A stretch of 64,000 nucleotides of DNA from Tundrisphaera lichenicola (GTDB lineage Bacteria > Planctomycetota > Planctomycetia > Isosphaerales > Isosphaeraceae): contig NZ_CP195106.1 in NCBI RefSeq assembly GCF_051175385.1, positions 4,774,001-4,838,000 on the forward strand, written 5' to 3'. Shown here piece by piece: positions 28,532 through 36,671 of the stretch (positions are counted from its first letter, which is position 1; the number at the start of each line of letters is the position of its first letter). The notes below the pieces were generated by a model, which was not told the DNA's origin, did no database searches, and saw nothing but the letters and a program-made list of their open reading frames with translations. Made by a program: the position numbers and the translations under genes.

Positions 28532-29602
28532 TCAGGGCTTTTGACTGATGGCTTCGCCGACCGCTTTCTCCAGACTTGGTCCGACCAGGTCGAGATGAGC
28601 GACCTTGCCGTCACGGCCGATCAAAACGTTCGCGGGGATCTCGGAGACGGAGTAGGCTCGGGCAAAATCCGCATCTCCGGCCCCGTTCAACAAGGTAGGC
28701 CAGGGGATATTGTAATCGATCAGGAATCGGCGGACGGCCGGTATGACCGAGCTGGGATCCATGTTGCCGCTCTGAACCGTGTCCACGTCGATCCCGATGA
28801 TCCGGAACCCTTGTTCGTGATACTTTTTGTAGGTTTCCTGAAGCCAGGGGAGTTCCTGGGCAACTGGAAGGCACCAGGTAGCCCAGAAGACGACGAGGAC
28901 GACGTCCCCTTTGGCCGCTTCCAGCCGGAACGTCTGGCCATCGAGGTCCACTCCGACGATCGGCGGCGCGTCTCGGCCGACGAGTTCGAGTTGTTGAGTT
29001 CTTCGGTTCGCCAGATCGCGAATCGCGGGTTGTTCGGCGTTCTCGGCGACCAGCTTCATGGCCTTGCGGGCGACCTCGTACTGGTAGCCGCGGAGGAGTC
29101 GCTGATAATAGGCGTCAACGATCGCCGCTCGGCTAGCGGCCGGCAGTCCGAGGTCGCGTCCTGGCTTTCCCTGCCGGGCCTTCTCGCTGATCGCGGAGAC
29201 GAGGCTCTGAAGCGACTTTTCATATTCGCCCCGATCAGCCTCGGCCACGATATTGATCAGATTGGCCAGGGTGTGAATCTGAGATGGGGTGTCGCCGGCC
29301 TGGAGGAGACGTTCGGCGACTGGCTCGGCTTCGAGAAAGAGGCCTTTGGCGATTGCCAGTTGAAAATAATCTCGATAAGTGGATTCCGCTTGATCCATAG
29401 GCTGGCTCGCGGCGAGTTGACCGAGACGTTCGAGCCTCAGACGTTCGATCTTCGCCAGCTCGCGTTGATACTCGGAATTGATCTTCTCGATCGAAGGAGG
29501 ACTTTCGCCTGCCTCCTGGGCTCCGACGCCGCTCGGGCATGTCATCCCTAAAAGCATCAGGGTTGGGAGCCAAAGTCGGCGCATTGGATACTTCATGATC
29601 AT
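28532..29602 (-). CDS. Exported TlpA/ResA-like thioredoxin-fold protein with one active-site Cys
   Basis: A 356-residue protein: signal peptide (about residues 1-29), an alpha-helical region (about 35-205) and a C-terminal thioredoxin-fold domain of the TlpA/AhpC-TSA type (about 210-356). The domain has GRDAPPIVGVDLDGQTF, VVLVVFWATWC and the cis-Pro region EIPANVLIGRDGKV. The active site reads WCLPV: Cys244 is present, but the usual second Cys (position 247) is Val, so ordinary disulfide exchange through CxxC is not possible. It may act as a mono-thiol peroxidase-like or binding protein. It precedes the Gly/Ala-rich exported protein in a likely two-gene operon. The start has AGGA at 7-base spacing. 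Confidence 0.85.
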   Translation of the reverse strand: MIMKYPMRRLWLPTLMLLGMTCPSGVGAQEAGESPPSIEKINSEYQRELAKIERLRLERLGQLAASQPMDQAESTYRDYFQLAIAKGLFLEAEPVAERLLQAGDTPSQIHTLANLINIVAEADRGEYEKSLQSLVSAISEKARQGKPGRDLGLPAASRAAIVDAYYQRLLRGYQYEVARKAMKLVAENAEQPAIRDLANRRTQQLELVGRDAPPIVGVDLDGQTFRLEAAKGDVVLVVFWATWCLPVAQELPWLQETYKKYHEQGFRIIGIDVDTVQSGNMDPSSVIPAVRRFLIDYNIPWPTLLNGAGDADFARAYSVSEIPANVLIGRDGKVAHLDLVGPSLEKAVGEAISQKP

Positions 29603-30024
29603 GATCGATTCCTGGGATCCTTGCAGCGAGATCCGACCGCACGCCGATCCAAAATTCGAGAACGCACCTACGTTTGAAGCATGACCCGCCGGTCATTTCC
29701 AGATGCGGATCCAGAGCCCCATACTTAGGTTACGTTGGCTCAATCCTCCGATCAATCGAAATTGACCGCGCATCGCGACTTTCTGTCTCGGATCGGGGCT
29801 TTTTGAAGACTTACCTCGTGAAATCGCGGCTCCGAGGCTCGCGATGAATCGTAATTCGTTCGATGGAAGACTTTTGTCCGAAACAGGCGTAAACTCGAAT
29901 TCAGATCGGGCCTCAACCCGTACGAAGGGATCTCCGACCGACTTTTCTTCTTGGGTTGATGCGACGATCGGATTCCGGATCTCCGGGAACATCGCATCCT
30001 TTACACAACCAGAATGGGTTTCTC
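29603..30024. other. Divergent intergenic region
   Basis: This 422-base gap separates the minus-strand TlpA-like gene and the plus-strand NTF2-like gene and should hold both promoters. No confident promoter hexamers were assigned and no gene is seen. Confidence 0.35.
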
Positions 30025-31017
30025 ATGAGCATAAGATGCGGGATCCGTGCCGTCGTACCGCCGACGACGTTGTTGATTCTCTGTCTATGTCCGTTCGCCT
30101 TCTCGATGCAACCTGCTGGAGATGATCCATCGGATTCTTCCAGGGCGGCCGACGAACGGGCCATTCGAGAACTCGATGATGTATTCGTTCGTGAATACAA
30201 TAAGGGGGATAGCAAGGCCTTGACGGCCCTGTTTACCGAGGATGCGGAAGTGGTCGAGGCTGATGAGAGCCGCGATCGGGGGCGTGGTCCAATCGAGGAG
30301 TCGTTTTCCCAGACCTTCGCAGGATCACCCGGGTCGAAGATCAAGTTCGAGATCGACTCGATCCGGTTTCTGGGCAAGGAAGTCGCAAAAGAGGATGGTA
30401 GGGCGATTGTAACCCCAGTCAGGGGTTCGCCGCGATCGACGGTGTACTCCGTTCTTTACGTTAAGCGAGACGATCGTTGGCTCATTTCGAGCGTTCGAGA
30501 GGAAGCCGATCCGAATACCAGCCCTCGAGATCACCTCAAGGACCTGGAATGGATGGTCGGCGATTGGATCGATGAAGGGTCCGATTCGGAGGTTCGCGTC
30601 CATTGCGATTGGAGCGAGGACGGATGTTTCCTCATGAGGGTGTTCACCGTTCATGAGCGTGGGAAGCCGGTTTTTTCGGCCACCCAGCGGATCGGATGGG
30701 ATCCTCTCGTCCGTCAAATTCGCTCTTGGGAATTCGACAGTAAAGGCGGATTTGGCGAAGGGCGATGGGGAGGAGTCGGTGATCATTGGGTGATCAAGCA
30801 TACGGCTGTCCAGCCCGAGGGAACAACCGCCTCCGCGACCAATATTCTAACACTCGTACGGGCCGACCACATCCGATGGACTTCGGTCGATCGCTCGGTC
30901 GGAGGAACGTTGATTCCCGATGAAGTGACTTATTCTTTGGTCAGAACTCCCCCTCCTGCTCCAGATACGCGAGTCGACCCGAAAGCACCCAATAATAATC
31001 CGGAGAGGTCCCAATGA
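30025..31017 (+). CDS. Exported SnoaL/NTF2-like (DUF4440-type) protein
   Basis: About 330 residues from ATG 30025, which begins a signal peptide (VVPPTTLLILCLCPFAFS). The first folded part (about 40-165) looks like a SgcJ/EcaC- or SnoaL-type NTF2 fold: AIRELDDVFVREYNKGDSKA, then LFTEDAEVVEADE, ending with RWLISSVREE. The second part (about 175-300) begins LKDLEWMVGDWIDEGSDSEV, resembling a lipocalin-like DUF seen after such domains, and the tail is Pro-rich. NTF2 folds bind small ligands or act as isomerases, but no catalytic dyad can be assigned. Its TGA stop overlaps the ATG of the next gene in ATGA, indicating coupling. Confidence 0.8.
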   Translation: MSIRCGIRAVVPPTTLLILCLCPFAFSMQPAGDDPSDSSRAADERAIRELDDVFVREYNKGDSKALTALFTEDAEVVEADESRDRGRGPIEESFSQTFAGSPGSKIKFEIDSIRFLGKEVAKEDGRAIVTPVRGSPRSTVYSVLYVKRDDRWLISSVREEADPNTSPRDHLKDLEWMVGDWIDEGSDSEVRVHCDWSEDGCFLMRVFTVHERGKPVFSATQRIGWDPLVRQIRSWEFDSKGGFGEGRWGGVGDHWVIKHTAVQPEGTTASATNILTLVRADHIRWTSVDRSVGGTLIPDEVTYSLVRTPPPAPDTRVDPKAPNNNPERSQ

Positions 31018-32723
31018 ATCGCCCGAACAAGATCGTGATGTTGGGCACCATCGTAGTCGCCTGCTTGGCCGGAGGGACCGTTTTTGCCCGAGGGTTCGGC
31101 GGAGGTGGATTTCGTGGCGGCGGTTTCTCGGGGGGTGGCTTCCGGGGGGGAGGATTCTCAGGCGGCAGTTTCTCGGGGGGAGGCTATCGAGGCGGCTACG
31201 GTGGGATGTCTTCTTTCAGTCGCACTCCCTCGTTTAGTTCTTCTGGATCGTTCAATCGAGGTGGTTATGGGGGAATGGATGGGGGGCGGATCAACTACGG
31301 ATCACGATCCGGCTCGTATACGACGAATCGAGGGACGGACATTAACTATGGGGCGGCGGGCGCCGGGTTTCGGGGACCGGGCGGATTCGATGCGGGTCGA
31401 GGAGTTTATGGTGCTCAAGTCACCACTCCGGGAGGTCGTTCTTTCACGGACGTCGGTCGGGCCGGTGGTTTCGTCGGACCCGATGGAAGGGCGGCAGTTG
31501 GCCGTTCGAACCTGGGCGTAGCCTCTGGGCCCAGGGGAACCGCGTTCGAAAGTTCCAGGGGATTTGCGGCGTCGGGGCCAGCAGGGGATTTTTTTGGTCG
31601 TTCCACATTCGGTGGATCCGGCTTTCGACCCTATGGTTACAACGCTTACGGCGCCTATCACCAGGGATGGGTGCACGGCTACTGGAATGGCCACAATAAC
31701 GCGGCCTGGGGTTGGAGGAACCCCTACTGGGGTCTGACGGGCCTCGGGGTTGGTCTCGGATTAGGCTGGGGATTATCGAGCTGGGGATTCGGTTCCGGCT
31801 TGTATGGGATGGGATACCTACCCTACGTGAACCCCTACTATGGGACGAATACTGTCATCGTTGGTGCGGCCCCCTACGACTATTCACAGCCCATCGACAC
31901 GACAGTCCCAGCGGCCGGTTCCGATGTCGCCGACCCCGCGATGGCTCTCTTCGATGCTGGTCGGGCCTCCTTTCTACAAGGGGACTACGAGACTGCGCTC
32001 CAGCAGACGAATGACGCCCTGGCTAAACTGCCAAACGATACGACCCTCCATGAATTCCGGGCGCTCTGCTTGTTCGCGCTGGGTCGATACGACGATGCTG
32101 CGGCAACCTTGTACGCCGTGCTGGCCGTCGGGCCGGGGTGGGACTGGACGACGCTGATCAGCCTCTATCCCAACGTCGAAATCTATACCACCCAACAAAG
32201 AGCACTGGAGGACTACTGCATCGCTCATCCGGATTCGTCTTCTTCTCGATTTGTCCTGGCCTACCATTATCTGACTCAGGGACACATTGAGGCGGCGGTT
32301 CGGATCCTGAAGCAGGTGGTCGCGCTGAATCCGAGTGATACTCTCTCACTTAAGCTGCTTCGACAACTTGACGCGCCGAAGGAACAACCGGCAACTACTC
32401 CGGAACCTGTTGTCGCGGACGCAACTCCTCCCCAGGGTGCCAGCATCGAAGGAAACTGGATCGCCAACCCTTCAGCTGATACTGCGATTGCTTTAAGTAT
32501 TCAGCCAGGAGGTCAGTTCGAGTGGAAGGCGACGGAGAAAGGAGTGACCCGCGATTTCGCCGGGAACTCTACTTATGGTGACGGGATCCTGACTTTGGCT
32601 CAGGACAAAGGCCCGGCTCTCGTCGGTCGAGTGAGCTGGTCGGATGCGGCCCACATGACGTTCAGGATCGTCGGAGACGGTCCGGATGATCCGGGATTGA
32701 GCTTCTCCAAATCAATGAAGTGA
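31014..32723 (+). CDS. Exported glycine-rich protein with C-terminal TPR
   Basis: A 569-residue protein. Signal peptide (about 1-25, IVVACLAGGTVFA) is followed by a low-complexity Gly/Phe/Ser/Arg-rich region (about 26-270) built of repeats such as GGGFRGGGFSGG, then aromatic/Asn-rich YGYNAYGAYHQGW and GWRNPYWG, and hydrophobic Gly-rich GLGVGLGLGWGLSSWGFG. A TPR segment follows (about 305-455: FDAGRASFLQGDYETALQQT, AVRILKQVVALNPSD). A small C-terminal beta-rich domain starts near IEGNWIANPS. It is probably a surface or envelope protein, with TPRs for partner contacts. It is translationally coupled (ATGA) to the NTF2-like gene. The repeats make homology calls unreliable. Confidence 0.82.
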   Translation: MNRPNKIVMLGTIVVACLAGGTVFARGFGGGGFRGGGFSGGGFRGGGFSGGSFSGGGYRGGYGGMSSFSRTPSFSSSGSFNRGGYGGMDGGRINYGSRSGSYTTNRGTDINYGAAGAGFRGPGGFDAGRGVYGAQVTTPGGRSFTDVGRAGGFVGPDGRAAVGRSNLGVASGPRGTAFESSRGFAASGPAGDFFGRSTFGGSGFRPYGYNAYGAYHQGWVHGYWNGHNNAAWGWRNPYWGLTGLGVGLGLGWGLSSWGFGSGLYGMGYLPYVNPYYGTNTVIVGAAPYDYSQPIDTTVPAAGSDVADPAMALFDAGRASFLQGDYETALQQTNDALAKLPNDTTLHEFRALCLFALGRYDDAAATLYAVLAVGPGWDWTTLISLYPNVEIYTTQQRALEDYCIAHPDSSSSRFVLAYHYLTQGHIEAAVRILKQVVALNPSDTLSLKLLRQLDAPKEQPATTPEPVVADATPPQGASIEGNWIANPSADTAIALSIQPGGQFEWKATEKGVTRDFAGNSTYGDGILTLAQDKGPALVGRVSWSDAAHMTFRIVGDGPDDPGLSFSKSMK

Positions 32724-32744
32724 GTTGTTTTGGATCCCATCGGA

Positions 32745-32771
32745 CGGTTCGAGGGCCGAAATCCTCGACCG
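32745..32771 (+). terminator. Hairpin after Gly-rich/TPR gene
   Basis: CGGTTCGAGG (32745-32754) pairs with CCTCGACCG (32763-32771), leaving a single bulged T and an 8-base loop. It starts 21 bases after the stop. No T-tract follows. Confidence 0.5.
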
Positions 32772-32805
32772 TTCGAGGGTCCATCTGTCGGTTTGCCCGA
32801 TACCG

Positions 32806-32826
32806 GCTGATGAGGGTGTAACCAAG
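32806..32826. repeat. Left target duplication and inverted repeat of ISKra4-type element
   Basis: GCTGATGA (32806-32813) is the target duplication, followed by the inverted repeat GGGTGTAACCAAG. Confidence 0.88.
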
Positions 32827-32897
32827 TTCTCTGGTGGTGAATCGTCCGTCCTGGCAAATTGGGTGGACTTCTTGAACCCGACACCCGGAGTTCCGCC

Positions 32898-34243
32898 ATG
32901 ACACGGAAGGTGATCACCCTGGAGATCGAGGCCGAGGACGAGGATCTGATTCGCGGCTACGCCGGCTTCGTCGGCGAGATGAAGGATCTCGCCGCCACCA
33001 CCCCCGATGGCTCGGTCCTCGACGTCTGCGAGGAGGCCGTCATCGAACAGGGTCGCGAGCACCAGCGTCGGCTCCTCCAACGCGCCGTCCGGGCTCGGCT
33101 CGAGCACGCCGAGAAAAAGGGGCTCCCCTGAGGATCTGTTCCTGTGGACAGGTTCGCGAGAATCGCGGGACCGCCACGCGCGAGGTCTTCACCTGCCTGG
33201 GGGCGATCACCTTGAGGCGGCACTGGTGGGGCTCGCGATGCCCTTGCGTGCCGGGAGGCTATCACGCCGATACCGTCCTCGGGCTCGACGGCGGCCTCAG
33301 CCCTCGATTGCAACGCAAGGCCTGCCGTAGTGCCGCCGACCTGTCCTTCGAGCGGGCCCGCGAGAACCTGCTCGAGCTGCTCGGCGTCTCGCCGGCGGCC
33401 GAGACCCTGCGGGTCTATTGCGAACGTCAGGCCAGCCGGATCGCGCGTTGGCAGGGCACCGAGACCGCCTCGGCCGAGGGCTTCGGAAAGGCCGGAGGTG
33501 GCTGGGAGTTCGCCGTTGACGCCGGCAAGGTCAACACCCGTGAGAAGGGCTGGCGCGACCTGAAGATCGCCGTAGCCCAGAAGCGACCGACGGCCAAACC
33601 GGCGACCCCCCAGCAGTGGGAGTCGCGCGTCTTGCCCAAGGCTACCGCCCGAGTGATGTGGGCCGACATCTCGGCATCCCGGCGATTCCGCCGGTCCTGG
33701 CACGCGCGGCTGAAGCGGCTGGGCCTGCCGGCGATGGCCCGGCTGCACGTGCTGGGGGACGGGGCGTCATGGATCTGGAAGGCGGCCGGCCGGGCCCTGA
33801 CCGGGTGCCGCCAGACCCTGGATATCTACCACGCCAGCCAGCACATCGCCCTCGCCGGCAAGCGGCTCTTTGGCGAAGGGACAGCCGAGGCGACCACGTT
33901 CCACGAGCACGGCCGTGAGTTACTGCTGAGGGAAGGTTGGACGGGAGTTTGCCGGCTGATCGGCGAGGAACTGGAACGCGAGGACACACCGAAGAGGCGG
34001 GGGGCCCTGGAGCGACTGCTGAACTACTTCCTGGGCCACCTGACGCGGCTCGACTACGCGGGCCGCCTGGCGTCCGGCGATGCGATCGGAAGCGGGGTGG
34101 TGGAGGGTGCGGCGAAGACCCTGGGTCTGAGGCTGAAAGCTCGCGGGGCCCGCTGGCGGCACAAGAACGCCCGAGCCATGGCCGCCCTGATCTGCTGCCG
34201 TCAGACCGATCAGTGGGACCTATTCTGGAACCGGGCGGCGTGA
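32898..34243 (+). CDS. ISKra4-family transposase (two frames, -1 frameshift)
   Basis: The first frame starts at ATG 32898 and ends with TGA 33129-33131 (77 residues, acidic N-terminal part). A second frame, offset by -1, continues to 34243. Slippage at the A-run 33114-33119 would join them into about 448 residues, the normal family length. Just after the junction come paired cysteines (ICSCGQ, then FTCLG and SRCPC), a zinc-finger-like region. Candidate catalytic residues follow: Asp in FAVDAGKVNT, Asp in HVLGDGASWIW and Glu in GSGVVEGAAKTLG. It would cut and move the element by DDE chemistry. No internal stop exists in the second frame, so an intact gene expressed by frameshifting is likely. 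Confidence 0.88.
33114..33119 (+). promoter_or_regulatory. Candidate -1 ribosomal frameshift site
   Basis: The zero-frame codons are AAA AAG, an A-AAG type slippery site preceded by G. It lies nine bases before the first-frame stop. A hairpin, CCTGT/ACAGG, lies about 20 bases downstream. A -1 slip enters the frame that encodes the rest of the transposase. Confidence 0.6.
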
Positions 34244-34255
34244 AACCCAAGAATC

Positions 34256-34276
34256 CCTGGTCACACCCGCTGATGA
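34256..34276. repeat. Right inverted repeat and target duplication of ISKra4-type element
   Basis: CCTGGTCACACCC (34256-34268) matches the left end with two mismatches and is followed by GCTGATGA (34269-34276), identical to the left duplication. Confidence 0.88.
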
Positions 34277-34489
34277 GAATCATAAAAGTTTGCTCTGTTC
34301 AGTCGTTTCTTGCTTTGTTACATTGATTCTGGTTGGTCTGTCGATCGAGCGGTATCGCTGGCTCTACTCGAACCGGTCCCTACTTCCCTGCTCGCCTTTC
34401 CCGCCGCACTGAGTTTCTCTCTGAAGCTCCTTTCTCCTCGACCCTGAAAGCGCCCGAGGGTCGTTCTGCTTTCGTTCCGGAGTCTGATC

Positions 34490-34882
34490 TTGTCCAAGAA
34501 GCTGTACGTGGGAAATCTGACCTACAACGTCAACGAGTCCGACCTTGAGGCGTTATTCACGCCGTTTGGGACGGTACAGAGCGCCCAGATCATCGTCGAT
34601 CGAGACACCAACCGCTCGAAGGGATTCGGGTTTGTCGAGATGGATACCGACGCCCAGGCCCAGGCGGCGATCCAGGGACTTCATGAGCGCGATTATGACG
34701 GTCGGAATCTGACCGTCAACGAGGCCAAGCCCCGTGAACCCCGTGCCGGCGGCGGTGGTGGTGGTGGTTACGGTGGCGGCGGCGGTGGCCGGAGTGGTGG
34801 TGGTGGCTACGGCGGCGGCGGTGGAGGCGGCCGAAGTGGTGGTGGTGGTGGCTACGGTGGTGGTGGCGGTGGCCGCTATTGA
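34490..34882 (+). CDS. Glycine-rich RRM RNA-binding protein
   Basis: A 130-residue protein with an RNA recognition motif at residues 3-82: RNP2 LYVGNL (5-10) and RNP1 KGFGFVEM (44-51), whose aromatic residues stack on single-stranded RNA. The tail (86-130) is almost pure Gly with Tyr and the spacer GRSGG in tandem copies. The start is TTG 34490, giving MSKKLYVGN, with GGAG 7 bases upstream; no in-frame ATG precedes the RRM. The build matches cold-induced RNA-binding proteins of cyanobacteria and planctomycetes; such proteins act as RNA chaperones. The ISKra4-type element lies 221 bases upstream and may have altered its promoter region. Two hairpins follow the stop. Confidence 0.92.
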   Translation: MSKKLYVGNLTYNVNESDLEALFTPFGTVQSAQIIVDRDTNRSKGFGFVEMDTDAQAQAAIQGLHERDYDGRNLTVNEAKPREPRAGGGGGGGYGGGGGGRSGGGGYGGGGGGGRSGGGGGYGGGGGGRY

Positions 34883-34927
34883 GCCAACTTCTGCCGATGA
34901 TCACCATTTTATTCTGGTGAAGTTGGC
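34883..34927 (+). terminator. Stem directly after RRM gene stop
   Basis: GCCAACTTC (34883-34891) pairs perfectly with GAAGTTGGC (34919-34927). An alternative inner stem, TCACCA (34901-34906) with TGGTGA (34915-34920), lies in the loop. The first base follows the stop codon directly, so the stem may protect the RNA 3' end as well as terminate. Confidence 0.5.
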
Positions 34928-34955
34928 AAGAGATTCTGATCCCGATGAATCGCGT

Positions 34956-34985
34956 AAGAGGCCGGGTCACAGGACCCGGTCTCTT
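34956..34985 (+). terminator. 13-bp GC-rich hairpin
   Basis: AAGAGGCCGGGTC (34956-34968) pairs with GACCCGGTCTCTT (34973-34985) around a 4-base loop, with one G-T pair. It is the strongest terminator-like stem in this region, about 75 bases after the RRM gene stop. Confidence 0.75.
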
Positions 34986-35215
34986 CGCATTGAGTCCCAG
35001 CCGAGTTGTTAGAAAAGGAGGCGCATGACCTCCCAGGGCCTGGTTGCTCGGTACCTCAAGGCCAGGTAAGAGTGCACCTCGCGAGGTGGGATCCGAATGA
35101 TATCCAAGGCCCCTGACAAAGAATCCGACGAGCTGAAACCGGGATAACCCGAGCGTGGTTGGATTTGTAGCCTGGTTGCTACCCGCGCCGAATAGCAAGA
35201 CGGGGGCGACTGCCA

Positions 35216-35572
35216 TACAACCTCGAGGCCAAGGATCTCAAGTTGCTCGCCAACATCCTGGGGATGATGGCCGATTGCTTCAGCCTGGAGATTACCTTTC
35301 GCGAATGCAAGCCTTTTGTCGGGGCCGGCCAGGAGAAGTTTAGGTTAATCTGGGCGAACGTCGTGGCGTTTCACGTCTGCCTGTCGACGTTCGGGCTGAC
35401 TGAGGCGAAGGACTGGTATTGCTACGAAGAGGAGTAGGTAGAGCGGCCGGGTTCGCCGTGGTAAAGCCCGTCCCGGCGTCTCAGCCACGAGGACAAGCGG
35501 CGGGCTCGGCGTTGTGAATCGGTGGACGAGGAAATCCGTTCTGTTCTACGTCTCGGGTTGCACTTTCCATGA
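35216..35572 (+). pseudogene. C-terminal relic of a DDE transposase
   Basis: One frame reads YNLEAKDLKLLANILGM, then ADCFSLEITFRECK, VGAGQEKFRLIWANVVAFH and, after TAG 35435-35437, ERPGSPW, a TAA, and RRLSHEDKRRARR. This is the usual end of IS4/IS5-type transposases, where the catalytic Glu lies in a segment like EITFREC. There are two in-frame stops and no N-terminal part. The piece is a remnant with no visible terminal repeats. Confidence 0.65.
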
Positions 35573-35625
35573 CTTGATGCACAGGGCGAGGCTATAAAGC
35601 AACCACCCCGAGACGGATCGACTCG

Positions 35626-36363
35626 ATGAGGAGTAAGGTTGGTCATCCAAGTTGGCCGAGCTTTTCGATCTTTGACAGGATTTGGCTGATCTCTCGGGAT
35701 TACACTCTCCTCATCGGCATGGAACTGGGAATACTCTTTACGGACGCATGCCATCCGCGACAAGACTCTCACATCGACAACGATGCCGATCACTTCGTGA
35801 TCTTTTGTAGAGGCACCGGCGTCGAGGTGATGAGGGCGATGCGATCGATGATGTCGAGGCTGCGGTTGACGGTGAATCAGTCCAAAGCCTGCCTCTTCCG
35901 GGTGCCCTAACAGAGCGTCAACTTCCAGGGCTACACGATCGAGCTGGACCACTTGGAGCGGACGACTCGGTCGTACCTTCGGCATGATAAGGTCGGCCAA
36001 GTAGATTGACGCCCTCTTGGCGCAGATCCACGAGTTGACCAACCGAAGTAGGTTGTGGCCGATGGTCGAGGACCGGGTGGGGACGCTGAATCGGAAGCCC
36101 CGGGGCTTCTCGAACGACTACTTCCTTGGACCGATGTCCCCGGCTTATCGAGACATCAACCGCCACTCGCGGCACCGGCTCCGATGGTGATTGCGAGCCG
36201 AGCATGAGCTGCAAAGTCGCGGGACCTCCAGGTCCCCGACGCGAGGCGGCACGACGAGTTTGGCCTGATCCGGCTGTGAGATCGACCTCGGAGCTTTCCG
36301 TGGGAGACGGCATGAGTTCTAGTACGCGGGCTGGAAACGGGGAGAACGCCCGTCCTGTTCAAT
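35626..36363 (+). pseudogene. Relic of a group II intron reverse transcriptase/maturase
   Basis: The first part reads DADHFVIFCRGTGVEVM, the decayed form of the YADDFVI catalytic box of group II intron reverse transcriptases, then RLRLTVNQSKACLFRVP. After a TAA at 35908-35910 it continues with FQGYTIELDHLERTTRS. Past another stop and a frame change comes the maturase (GIIM) end: LLAQIHELTNRSRLWPMV, RKPRGFSNDYFLGPMSPAY and RHRLRW, again followed by stops. At least three stops and one frame change show it is dead. Intron RNA domains V and VI were not recognised. Confidence 0.75.
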
Positions 36364-36671
36364 GAGCGGAGAGTGAAGACGGAGGCTCGGTCATAGCGTC
36401 AATCATTATTTTTTGGATGCATTAATATAAATAATAGTATTTTATTGGTCCAATCTCGAGGAACTACTAATTGGGAGCCGGAGGCGGGATCGCACGAGTT
36501 ACTCTGGTTTGTATTACTCCAACCTAAGATTCCTCGATTTGGCCAGGTCTTCACAATATGACTTTGAACCTGTTTGAGTGGGTGGCAAGAGTCTAGCAAC
36601 ACAGGACGACTCGCCATAAACTGGCCAATCGATCGCCCTTTTCGAACATTTCGCCCGAAGGATCCCCAATC
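36364..36671. other. Intergenic with an AT-rich island
   Basis: The stretch 36404-36450 is unusually AT-rich (many TAAT/ATTATT words) for this GC-rich DNA. It lies about 220 bases before the S9 peptidase gene and next to the intron relic. It may contain a promoter or mark the edge of foreign DNA. Confidence 0.4.

Larger units (their letters stand above)
32814..34268 (+). mobile_element. ISKra4-type insertion sequence
   Basis: This is a 1,455-bp element. Its ends are imperfect 13-bp inverted repeats: GGGTGTAACCAAG (32814-32826) against the complement of 34256-34268, GGGTGTGACCAGG. A perfect 8-bp direct repeat, GCTGATGA, flanks it (32806-32813 and 34269-34276). It carries a transposase in two overlapping frames. 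Intact ends and an exact target duplication suggest recent insertion. It landed between the Gly-rich/TPR gene and the RRM gene, about 214 bases before the latter's start. Confidence 0.93.

Noticed and set aside
28328..29551. 407-codon plus-strand frame opposite the TlpA-like gene
   Set aside because: It is the complement of two clearly coding minus-strand genes with signal peptides and domains. No ribosome binding site or family match is visible.
34735..34879. CRISPR-like or satellite repeat
   Set aside because: The short GGT/GGC repeats are codons of the Gly-rich tail of the RRM protein, in frame and without spacers.
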